Source: JBBSBY01 sp038250835
GTDB lineage: Bacteria; Desulfobacterota; Desulfomonilia; Desulfomonilales; Desulfomonilaceae
Direction: 5' to 3'
Assembly: GCA_038250835.1 (NCBI GenBank)
Contig: JBBSBY010000015.1
Location: 1-53,701, forward strand
DNA: 53,701 bases
Shown: one piece after another, positions 8,830 to 15,924 of the stretch
How the letters are laid out: each line of letters starts with the position of its first letter
How positions within the stretch are numbered: position 1 is the stretch's first letter
The notes under the pieces: model-generated
Seen by the model: the letters and a program-made list of their open reading frames with translations, nothing else
Databases searched by the model: none
Told to the model about the DNA's origin: nothing
Made by a program: the position numbers and the translations under genes

Positions 8830-8943
8830 TTTGTGTTCTCTTAGGCGCCGAAGCTTTGCGCAATGCGCGTTCAACATATATCCAATTAGTTTTGAGGCGC
8901 CAATAAAAAATGCATTACAGGTGCAAATATATAAATATAATTG

Positions 8944-8972
8944 TTTAAAGCCATTTTTAGTTTTGGTATATT
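8944..8972 (+). promoter_or_regulatory. Weak candidate promoter upstream of the peroxiredoxin fusion
   Basis: TTTAAA (8944-8949), a 17-bp spacer and TATATT (8967-8972), in the 319-bp gap between divergent genes (8830-9148). The leader would be about 170 nt. I see nothing else definite in this gap. Confidence 0.3.
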
Positions 8973-9148
8973 GCGCCTAAATGTTTCTCATCTCTAAACT
9001 TCAAATACTTATAAACAAAAACATCTTCCTCGGAGTTCCATCTTTTGGAAAAAACGGCGACTTAACTCTGATGGTACAGGGGTTCCACATGGCATCAATG
9101 TGGTCCCGGATATTTTACAATATGTAAGAATCCATGCAGGAGGAAACG

Positions 9149-10402
9149 ATGGTCAGCCTCAAACCGGGTGATAAAGCGCCGAGCTTTAACCTTCCTGATC
9201 AAAACAAGAATGTAGTAAAACTTGCCGATTTCAAGGGCAAGAAATTACTAATTTACTTTTATCCACGCGCGGATACTCCCGGGTGCACAAAACAGGCCTG
9301 CAGTGTTCGGGATGCGCGAGAGGACTTCGATGAAACCGGGGTAACGGCCATAGGCATAAGCTCAGATAAACCTGGTAAGCAGAAAAGTTTTGATGACAAG
9401 TATTCCCTGGGTTTCACTCTGCTTTCGGATGAGGACAATGCGATTGCCAAGGCCTATGGGGCCTGGGGTGAAAAAAAGATGTTCGGCAAAACCAGTCAGG
9501 GAGTTTTTCGCTCTTCGTTTTTGGTCAACGAACAAGGGAAAATCGTTGACGCTAAATACAAGATCAGTCCGGCTGATACAGTTCCATTTGTTAAAGGGGC
9601 ATTGACGATGGTTGATAAAAAAGAGGCTCAAGGAAAATCAAAGAAGGGGTCCGAATCCAAAACTGCTCCAGAGAAATCCAATTCTACGAGCAAAACGGAA
9701 ACGAAATGGGAAAACAAAGCTCCCGAAAAAACAGCTTCCAAATCAGGCGCCAAACCGCAACCAAAAACAGAATCTAAATCAGAAGCAAAAGCTCCGGCAA
9801 AAGCTGATCCCAAGACCGCTGCAAAGCCGACTGAGAAAGCCCCTGCCAAAGCTCCCGCTAAAGAGACGGCTAATCCGACGACGGCAGGGAAAGCCAAAGC
9901 CGAGACCTGGACCGCCAAACAAGTAGCCTCTCCTTACGCAAAAGCAAGGCCCGCCAGTGTCACCAGTTTGACAAAAACCCTAAAGCAATTATTTGGTAAC
10001 CAACGTTATGGAGTACTGTCTACTCAAATGGATGATCAGCCATATGGAACTCTGGTGGCATTTGCGGCTTCAGCTAATCTCAAAGAACTCACATTCGTCA
10101 CTGATAAATCCACTCAAAAGTTTGAAAATCTGTCTTCCAACCCCCACAGTTCGGTGGTCATACATAACGCCACTGGTGAAACTGCCGATATAGGCTCAGC
10201 CACTGCCGTCACCACGCTTGGAACAGTGAAGATAGTACCTGATGCGGAAAAGGCGAGTGCGGAAAAGCAGTACCTGGCCAAGCACCCCAATCTGAAACAA
10301 TTTGTTGACGCGGAAAATAGCGCAATTCTGATAATGAAGGTCGAGAAGTACATCGTAGTTTCAGGCTTGGATAACGTAGCGGAGCTCACGACGGGCAAAT
10401 GA
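9149..10402 (+). CDS. Bcp/PrxQ peroxiredoxin fused to a pyridoxamine-phosphate-oxidase-like FMN split barrel
   Basis: A 417-aa two-domain protein. Residues 1 to about 150 form a Bcp-type thiol peroxidase (MVSLKPGDKAPSFNLPD, FYPRADTPGCTKQACSVRD) with the peroxidatic Cys of TPGCT and a resolving Cys five residues later. Residues about 155-255 are a low-complexity Lys/Ala/Pro/Glu linker (repeated KAPAK-like units). Residues about 268-417 resemble pyridoxamine-5'-phosphate-oxidase-like flavin proteins (YGVLSTQMDDQPYGTLVAF, LTFVTDKSTQKFENL, SSVVIHN). ATG 9149 has AGGAGGAAACG directly before it; an in-frame ATG at 9134 has no such site. A flavin module may recycle the peroxidase or act on another substrate; that is inference. 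Confidence 0.88.
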   Translation: MVSLKPGDKAPSFNLPDQNKNVVKLADFKGKKLLIYFYPRADTPGCTKQACSVRDAREDFDETGVTAIGISSDKPGKQKSFDDKYSLGFTLLSDEDNAIAKAYGAWGEKKMFGKTSQGVFRSSFLVNEQGKIVDAKYKISPADTVPFVKGALTMVDKKEAQGKSKKGSESKTAPEKSNSTSKTETKWENKAPEKTASKSGAKPQPKTESKSEAKAPAKADPKTAAKPTEKAPAKAPAKETANPTTAGKAKAETWTAKQVASPYAKARPASVTSLTKTLKQLFGNQRYGVLSTQMDDQPYGTLVAFAASANLKELTFVTDKSTQKFENLSSNPHSSVVIHNATGETADIGSATAVTTLGTVKIVPDAEKASAEKQYLAKHPNLKQFVDAENSAILIMKVEKYIVVSGLDNVAELTTGK

Positions 10403-10532
10403 AGAGTTTTGGGGTCTAAACAATAAACATCCAACTAAGTTAGGATATGCGGCAAATACACATTAGGGAGAAGGGATTCGCGCTTTTAGGATAACGCCTG
10501 CTATTTGAACCGCATTGACTCAGTTCACTGTG

Positions 10533-10553
10533 GTCCCGCCGTATTCGACGGGA
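10533..10553. other. Hairpin between convergent genes
   Basis: TCCCGCCG and CGACGGGA flank a short TATT loop with a single mismatch, in the gap between the fusion gene and the convergent membrane-protein gene. No T-tract is attached, so it is only a possible terminator. Confidence 0.3.
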
Positions 10554-10620
10554 TCACCTCAAACCAATTGTTGAGTTAGCCTCTCTTAGACGTTTTGCAA
10601 GGCTGAAATTATAGCTACTT

Positions 10621-11163
10621 CTAGGGCAAAAATTCTTTCAGCAGTTCTATTATCTTAGTCGCTTCATCTTTTTTCAAACCAATTCCGAATCTATATGTGA
10701 TTCCTATTACGTCGAATGCGATAGCCCCTGCTATGAATCCCCAATGACCGAAAGTCGCCTGCCGCGCAAACGGCGCAGCAAAGGGACCTAAAGGTCGCAT
10801 ATTCCTGATTTGATTGAATTCAAACATCTGCTGAGCAAAGACTTTCAAAATGGATTTTTCAATATAAAATTTACCATCTCGAACAGAGGCAATTTCTTTG
10901 CCCGTGATCTGCCATAAAATTTGAAACAGTACGAAAACTTCAGCCACTAGCCAACTGATGAGCCAAACGAGTCCGACAATCTGCTGAAGTTTTGAGGCTC
11001 CTCCGACCATCATGCGAAGCGCCATAAAGCCGCCGCCTGTCCATATAACCAGCCAAAAAATCATAAACGTCAGCACACCAAGATTCCGGGGGGCCTGAAT
11101 ATTGATTCGAATTCCATCAGGCAAATAATCGATCTTTATTCTATTGTTTGGCTCCAAATCCAT
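10621..11163 (-). CDS. Membrane protein of unknown function
   Basis: A 180-aa protein with two adjacent hydrophobic segments at about residues 28-50 (LGVLTFMIFWLVIWTGGGFMAL) and 62-88 (IVGLVWLISWLVAEVFVLF), followed by a soluble part with a beta-rich look (IASVRDGKFYIEKSILKVF, YRFGIGLKKDEATKII). The layout is like small PH-like/YcxB-type membrane proteins, but I cannot name a family. It is transcribed divergently from the sensor kinase and is probably monocistronic. Confidence 0.65.
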   Translation of the reverse strand: MDLEPNNRIKIDYLPDGIRINIQAPRNLGVLTFMIFWLVIWTGGGFMALRMMVGGASKLQQIVGLVWLISWLVAEVFVLFQILWQITGKEIASVRDGKFYIEKSILKVFAQQMFEFNQIRNMRPLGPFAAPFARQATFGHWGFIAGAIAFDVIGITYRFGIGLKKDEATKIIELLKEFLP

Positions 11164-11303
11164 AGATAGCTACCTCCGCTGCCGGACCATCAAATCAATG
11201 AAATTGCACTATAGCTTAGACGGCTCCAAAATGCAGTTTATGGGACCGAAAATTGATGCTTTACCTCTGAGAAGTGATTATAAATCAAATAGAGGTTGGG
11301 ATA

Positions 11304-12530
11304 ATGAAAGATGATTTGGATACAATGAAGCAACTCGCTGCGGAAATTGACGAGATGCGCCAATTCAATAAAGATTTACAGGAAGTTGAAGAAGCGCGCC
11401 ATATGGCTCTTGACAGCTTGAGGGAATCGGAAGAACGCTTCAGATCCGTAGCTCAATCCGCCGTTGATGCTATCATTTCCTCTGACAGCAACGACATAAT
11501 CACTTTTTGGAATCAAGGGGCAACCAAAATTTTCGGGTACTCTGAAGAAGAAGCTCTCGGGAAATCCGTCACTATAATTATTCCGGACCAATACAAGGAT
11601 TTACATAGAAACGGCATGAAAAGGTTTCTTGAATCCGGTAGGACTTCGTTGATTGGACGCACAATAGAGCTGCAGGGTTTAAAGAAAAACGGCCAAATCT
11701 TCCCTATCGAACTGTCACTCTCTTATTGGAAAACCACAAAAGGAACGTTTTTTGCCGGAATCATTCGTGATATAAGCGATCGAAAAGAAGCCGAAGCCGC
11801 TCTTGAGACCAGAACCGAGGAGGCAAAGCAAAGGTCCGAGGAACTGGAAGCTTTAATTCAAATGGTCGCTCATGATTTAAAATCCCCTGTGATTACGATA
11901 GTGGGCATGGTCAAACGCCTGCAAAAAAAAGTCAGTCAAATGCCCGAGGGTCATGAATGTAATCCAATACTTAAACAGATTGGTTCAGCGGCGGAAAATA
12001 TAGAGAAATTCTTATCCGATTTATTAAATGGGTTGGTCGTGGATTATACGCGTCCTGAGCTGACTTGCATATCAATGCCGGCGCTGTTGGAGGATATTCT
12101 TGAGCGGCGCCGGAGCGAGTTGAAGGATCGAAATTTCGAGATCAGGAAAAACATTATCGATGGTTTGCCTCCCGTGATGGGCGATCAACACAGAATAATG
12201 CAGGTAATTGATAATTTAGTTTCAAATGCGATTAAATATATGGGGGAAAATTCTACCCCTGTCTTAACTTTAAATGTACGTAAACACGACGCATTCATCA
12301 TGACCTCCGTGATTGATAACGGACAAGGCATTTCCGAAGGGCATCAAACCAAAATTTTTGATCGATTCTATAGAGTTAGAAAGGGATCGGTAAGCGGGAC
12401 GGGTTTGGGGCTTTCAATCTCTAAAAAAATTATTCAAGATCACGGCGGGAAAATTTGGGTCGAATCCAAGCCGGGATCCGGCAGCAGCTTTTCCTTTATT
12501 TTACCTATTACGACGGATGGTTGCTCATGA
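11304..12530 (+). CDS. Orphan PAS-domain sensor histidine kinase
   Basis: About 408 aa and soluble. An N-terminal coiled coil is followed by a PAS domain at about 50-165 (FRSVAQSAVDAIISSDSND, ITFWNQGATKIFGYSEEEALG, GIIRDISDRKEAEAAL), a HisKA dimerisation helix with the phospho-accepting His in MVAHDLKSP near residue 190, and the HATPase domain with N box DNLVSNAIKYMG, G1 DNGQGIS, F box FDRFYRV and G2 GTGLGLSISKK. All catalytic motifs are intact. No membrane segment, so the signal is intracellular (redox or small ligand is common for PAS). ATG 11304 is preferred over 11274 because GAGGTTGGG precedes it. No response regulator is adjacent. Confidence 0.9.
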   Translation: MKDDLDTMKQLAAEIDEMRQFNKDLQEVEEARHMALDSLRESEERFRSVAQSAVDAIISSDSNDIITFWNQGATKIFGYSEEEALGKSVTIIIPDQYKDLHRNGMKRFLESGRTSLIGRTIELQGLKKNGQIFPIELSLSYWKTTKGTFFAGIIRDISDRKEAEAALETRTEEAKQRSEELEALIQMVAHDLKSPVITIVGMVKRLQKKVSQMPEGHECNPILKQIGSAAENIEKFLSDLLNGLVVDYTRPELTCISMPALLEDILERRRSELKDRNFEIRKNIIDGLPPVMGDQHRIMQVIDNLVSNAIKYMGENSTPVLTLNVRKHDAFIMTSVIDNGQGISEGHQTKIFDRFYRVRKGSVSGTGLGLSISKKIIQDHGGKIWVESKPGSGSSFSFILPITTDGCS

Positions 12531-12570
12531 TCAAGCTAGATCAAACCAATTTATAGATGCTTCATCAATT

Positions 12571-12592
12571 CGGAAGTTGATTTCCGTTTTTT
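12571..12592 (+). terminator. Rho-independent terminator after the sensor kinase
   Basis: CGGAA (12571-12575) and TTCCG (12582-12586) form a short stem with a 6-nt loop, followed by six T (12587-12592), about 40 bp after the kinase stop codon. The stem is short, so strength is uncertain. Confidence 0.55.
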
Positions 12593-12684
12593 CTCACCGT
12601 ATCTCAGATGTTTCTGAGTAACTCGCGAGATAGAAGATGCGGTCGTATCACCTTAAATCTATTGACAGAGGGATTATGAAAAGA

Positions 12685-13380
12685 TCAATTACCGTCGCGT
12701 CCTCCAAACAATGCTGTTCCTATTCTTACCAAAGTAGCTCCTTCCTCAATTGCTGCTTCAAAATCTCCGGACATACCCATAGATAATTCGTTAGCTGATT
12801 CCGGAACAACTCCCTTGCGAATCAAATCATTACTTAATTCCCGCAGTTGGGCGAAATACGGCCTCGCTTTTTCAGGATCATCAAAAAAGGGAGGCATTGT
12901 CATAAAGCCCATCAAGCGCATCCCTTGGGATTTTGCCGTCAGCTCTGCCAAAGGTTCGACTTCTTGGATTGCAATCCCGGATTTTTGCGGTTCACCGGAC
13001 AAGTTGACTTGAATAAGCGCTCCAATAGTTTTATTCAATTCCACGGCTTTTCTACTTAAAAGGAAAACCAATTTTTGATTATCTACAGTTTCTATTACGT
13101 CGAAAAGCTCAATAGCTTTGTGGGCCTTTCTGGTTTGCAAATGCCCGATCATATGCAAAGTGATTTCCTTGCGTCGAATATAATTGGGTAATTCCGCAGC
13201 GGCTTCTTGATAATAGTTATGCCCGATTAAACTGATTCCATTTTCAATAGCTTGGTTTACCTTCGCGAAGCCCTGATTCTTGACCGCGGCGACGATTCTT
13301 ATGGAGTTACCGGATCGGCCGGACCGCTTGGCCGCCTTTGCGATTCTATTGTTAATAATTTCAAGCTGTTGTTTCATCAT
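12685..13380 (-). CDS. yggS: YggS-family pyridoxal-phosphate homeostasis protein
   Basis: A 231-aa single-domain alanine-racemase-fold PLP protein (PLPBP/YggS family) that buffers pyridoxal phosphate and amino-acid balance in the cytoplasm. Visible markers are IRIVAAVKNQ (the PLP Lys; the family more often has AVSK), IGHNYYQEA, LHMIGHLQTRKAHKAI, LIQVNLSGEPQKSGI, and LSMGMSGDFEAAIEEGATLVRIGTALFG at the phosphate-binding end. The start overlaps the maf stop by 4 bp (ATGA), so the two are translationally coupled. The ANELSMGMSGDFE signature makes the family call firm. Confidence 0.93.
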   Translation of the reverse strand: MMKQQLEIINNRIAKAAKRSGRSGNSIRIVAAVKNQGFAKVNQAIENGISLIGHNYYQEAAAELPNYIRRKEITLHMIGHLQTRKAHKAIELFDVIETVDNQKLVFLLSRKAVELNKTIGALIQVNLSGEPQKSGIAIQEVEPLAELTAKSQGMRLMGFMTMPPFFDDPEKARPYFAQLRELSNDLIRKGVVPESANELSMGMSGDFEAAIEEGATLVRIGTALFGGRDGN

Positions 13381-13982
13381 GTTCGTCTATTTGCCTGTAA
13401 AAAGTCAAAAATGCCCAATTGTTTCAAATCCAGGGCCACTTCGCAAATCGGCAGGCCCACTACATTGGTATATGATCCGCCGACACTCTGCACAATTGCT
13501 GCTCCTATGCCCTGAATCGCGTATGAACCCGCTTTATCGAGAGGTTCACCCGTACTGATGTAATCAAGAATTTCTCTGTCGGATAGCTCACGGATGAGCA
13601 CTTTTGACTTCACATACCTACGTCGCTCCGGATCGGTCGCGGCTGAATTCATAATCATATATCCGGTAAATACCTCATGGATGTTGCCTGATAATTTGCT
13701 TAGCATGTCAAAGGCTTCATCAGTATTGTTGGGCTTTCCCAAAATTGTGTCATTTATCACTACGATTGTATCAGCGCCTAAAATCCACCTATCCGGTCTT
13801 AATTTTGCGACGTCCCGCGCCTTCTCCTGGGCTAATCTAAGCACCTGATCTTCAGGGGATTCCCCGTTGATGCCAATTTCATCAATTGCGGAAGGTAAAA
13901 CCTCGAAATTTAATCCAATTCCTTCTAGAAGCCCTTTTCTACGCGGGGACGCCGACGCGAGCACGAGCCTTTGATTACTCAT
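13377..13982 (-). CDS. maf: Maf-family nucleoside triphosphate pyrophosphatase
   Basis: About 201 aa. Maf proteins hydrolyse non-canonical or modified NTPs (dTTP/UTP or m7GTP types) and affect septation. The N-terminus RLVLASASPRRKGLLEGIGL is the family signature; LGADTIVVIND supplies the catalytic Asp, and GAAIVQSVGGSYTNVVGLP closes the fold. ATG 13982 gives the usual Maf start (MSNQRLVLAS); a frame extension to TTG 14015 is unlikely. It precedes yggS with a 4-bp overlap. The gap to the divergent FKBP gene is about 300 bp. Confidence 0.94.
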   Translation of the reverse strand: MSNQRLVLASASPRRKGLLEGIGLNFEVLPSAIDEIGINGESPEDQVLRLAQEKARDVAKLRPDRWILGADTIVVINDTILGKPNNTDEAFDMLSKLSGNIHEVFTGYMIMNSAATDPERRRYVKSKVLIRELSDREILDYISTGEPLDKAGSYAIQGIGAAIVQSVGGSYTNVVGLPICEVALDLKQLGIFDFLQANRRT

Positions 13983-14040
13983 ATGGATAAAAACCTGTCC
14001 ACGAAATTTAATCAAGATTACCGAATAGCGGCAATGGTTT

Positions 14041-14056
14041 GAGCTTAGTTAAGCTC
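14041..14056. other. Inverted repeat in the maf/FKBP intergenic region
   Basis: GAGCTTA and TAAGCTC separated by GT form a 7-bp dyad between the divergent maf and FKBP genes. It may be an operator; there is no further support. The remaining ~230 bp to the FKBP start holds nothing I can name. Confidence 0.3.
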
Positions 14057-14282
14057 CAAATCACCCGATCACAATATTTATGTGTGTCACGAATCCGTTC
14101 CAGTCTAAAATGCCGGCCCTAAAAAGCGCAATGTGGACGGGTACTATTACTGCTTGAAACCGCGCATAATGTCAATTATCAGGGGTCGGCATACAGACTA
14201 GATTGGCGTCGGCATCTGGACATATTCCACCGATCCTGTTAATAGACTCGTCACTCAGTTATGAAAAAGGAGAGAGTTATAC

Positions 14283-14696
14283 ATGGAAAAGTACCTGATT
14301 TTGCTTTCAATAGCGGTTTTGGTCGGGGGCCTAGCGGTTTCCGTTGTTTACGCCAAGAGTGTTACGACGCCTGAAGGCTTGCAAATTGACACAATTACTG
14401 AAGGGACAGGGCCTCAGCCCCAAAAAGGACAAAAAGTTACCGTCCATTATGTGGGCACTCTTGAAAATGGAACGAAGTTCGACAGCTCCCGTGATCGCGG
14501 AAAACCTTTTGACTTCACGGTAGGAGTAGGTCAGGTCATTCCCGGGTGGGATAAAGCTCTAATGCAGATGAAAGTCGGCGAAAAAGCAAAACTTACCATT
14601 CCCCCGAAACTGGCTTACGGGTCCCAAAGCGTAGGTGGAGTGATTCCCCCAAACTCCACTTTAATTTTCGAAGTCGAACTGCTCGGCATTAAATAG
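14283..14696 (+). CDS. Exported FKBP-type peptidyl-prolyl cis-trans isomerase
   Basis: 137 aa: an N-terminal signal or anchor (YLILLSIAVLVGGLAVSVVYA) and a single FKBP domain of about 108 residues. The domain has VTVHYVGTLENGTKFDSSRD, FDFTVGVGQVIPGWDKALM, KLTIPPKLAYGSQSVGGVIPPNSTLIFEVEL, with the active-site Tyr, Phe, Asp, Trp and Tyr residues of FKBPs in place. It probably helps fold periplasmic proteins. AAAAAGGAGAGAG precedes the ATG. The gene is followed directly by a strong terminator, so it is monocistronic. Confidence 0.94.
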   Translation: MEKYLILLSIAVLVGGLAVSVVYAKSVTTPEGLQIDTITEGTGPQPQKGQKVTVHYVGTLENGTKFDSSRDRGKPFDFTVGVGQVIPGWDKALMQMKVGEKAKLTIPPKLAYGSQSVGGVIPPNSTLIFEVELLGIK

Positions 14697-14717
14697 TATG
14701 AACTGCTGATGTTGGTG

Positions 14718-14743
14718 AAAGGGCGCTCTGAAGTGCCCTTTTT
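14718..14743 (+). terminator. Rho-independent terminator after the FKBP gene
   Basis: GGGCGCT (14721-14727), tetraloop CTGA and AGTGCCC (14732-14738) form a 7-bp stem with one G-T pair, followed by a T5 run and preceded by AAA. It lies 22 bp after the stop codon. Confidence 0.85.
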
Positions 14744-14797
14744 CGAGCGGCCTGCATCAAGCCGTAGACCTTTCGCTTTTGAGGATTATCTCCACGC

Positions 14798-15610
14798 ATG
14801 AATGAATTCATAACAACTATAGTATTGGGTTTGGTAGAAGGAATCACTGAATTTCTACCTATTTCATCAACGGGTCACCTGATATTGGCCGGTAAGCTGA
14901 TGAATTTTGAAGGCGCGAATGCAAATACGTTCGAGATTTTTATTCAGCTTGGCGCGATTCTAGCCGTAGTCGTATTGTATCACTATCGTTTCACAGATTT
15001 GTTTCGAGATTGGAAGTCCGGATGGAACCAAACCGGGTTTGTGGGAATCCGGGGAATTAGCTTGCTGGCGGTTACGACGTTTCCCGCATTGGTTATGGGA
15101 TATCTGTTTCACAAAATCATTAAGCTTTATCTCTTCGGACCTCTCACAGTGGCCATTGCTTTGGCGGTGGGAGGCGTCGCAATTCTCCTTGTCGAACACT
15201 ATAAGCCGGAGCCCAGTATCTCCGAAATGGACAACCTAACGTATCGGCAGGCGCTGTTTGTTGGATTATTCCAGTGTTTCGCTCTCTGGCCGGGCTTTTC
15301 CCGATCAGCGGCGACTTTGATGGGCGGTTTACTGTCCGGAGTTGATAGAAAAACGGCTGCGGAATATTCGTTTTTGGCGGCTGTTCCCATAATGGTTGTC
15401 GCAACTTTGTATGATCTATATAAAGAGTGGAACGGCTTAACGAGCGCAGATCTACAGGGTCTGGCTATAGGTTTTGTTTTCTCGTTTTTATCCGCTATAT
15501 TGGCCGTGAAGATTTTTGTAGGATTATTGCAGAAATATACACTGAGGCCGTTTGCATACTACAGAGTAGTATTGGCGGTGGTAGTCTTTTACTTTGTTTT
15601 ATTCAACTAA
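14798..15610 (+). CDS. uppP: Undecaprenyl-diphosphate phosphatase
   Basis: UppP/BacA (270 aa, full length) dephosphorylates undecaprenyl diphosphate to recycle the lipid carrier for peptidoglycan and other envelope polymers. The two signature motifs are present: the N-terminal GLVEGITEFLPISSTGHLIL and the later ALWPGFSRSAATLMGGLLSG with the conserved Arg and Ser. Several hydrophobic segments agree with a polytopic inner-membrane protein. Its 3' end overlaps the convergent 62-aa gene by 4 bp. Confidence 0.96.
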   Translation: MNEFITTIVLGLVEGITEFLPISSTGHLILAGKLMNFEGANANTFEIFIQLGAILAVVVLYHYRFTDLFRDWKSGWNQTGFVGIRGISLLAVTTFPALVMGYLFHKIIKLYLFGPLTVAIALAVGGVAILLVEHYKPEPSISEMDNLTYRQALFVGLFQCFALWPGFSRSAATLMGGLLSGVDRKTAAEYSFLAAVPIMVVATLYDLYKEWNGLTSADLQGLAIGFVFSFLSAILAVKIFVGLLQKYTLRPFAYYRVVLAVVVFYFVLFN

Positions 15611-15795
15611 GCCGTGGAACCTGAACGCTCTTTTGTCTCCCCGCAGTGATAGTTGTCACTAAAGATGTCCGCGTATTTAAGTATCCAGTCAATCGCCGCA
15701 TCCATACCAAGATCCCTGCCGGCTTTTTCGGATTCGATCCACTTATGTCGATCTATCTCCCGGCGTTGAATTTCTAAGTATTCTCTCAAGTCCAT
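15607..15795 (-). CDS. Small conserved-looking protein of unknown function
   Basis: A 62-aa, highly charged helical protein (MDLREYLEIQRREIDRHKW, then IESEKAGRDLGMDAAIDWI). The HKWIESEKAGRDLG stretch looks like a motif I associate with short hypothetical proteins and protein tails in sulfate and metal reducers, but I cannot give a function. It ends inside the last codons of convergent uppP. The sequence is too regular to be a chance antisense frame; the ribosome site (GGTGAAAG) is weak. Confidence 0.6.
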   Translation of the reverse strand: MDLREYLEIQRREIDRHKWIESEKAGRDLGMDAAIDWILKYADIFSDNYHCGETKERSGSTA

Positions 15796-15924
15796 CTTTC
15801 ACCAACTTATTGTGGACGTAACCTGTTTAATGTAAGATTCCCCCACAGAGTATCTTTAGTCACCCCTTTGTTAGATGTCAAGCTCGATCTTATGGTCCTG
15901 TCGGATATGAATTGGAGGCTGCCC

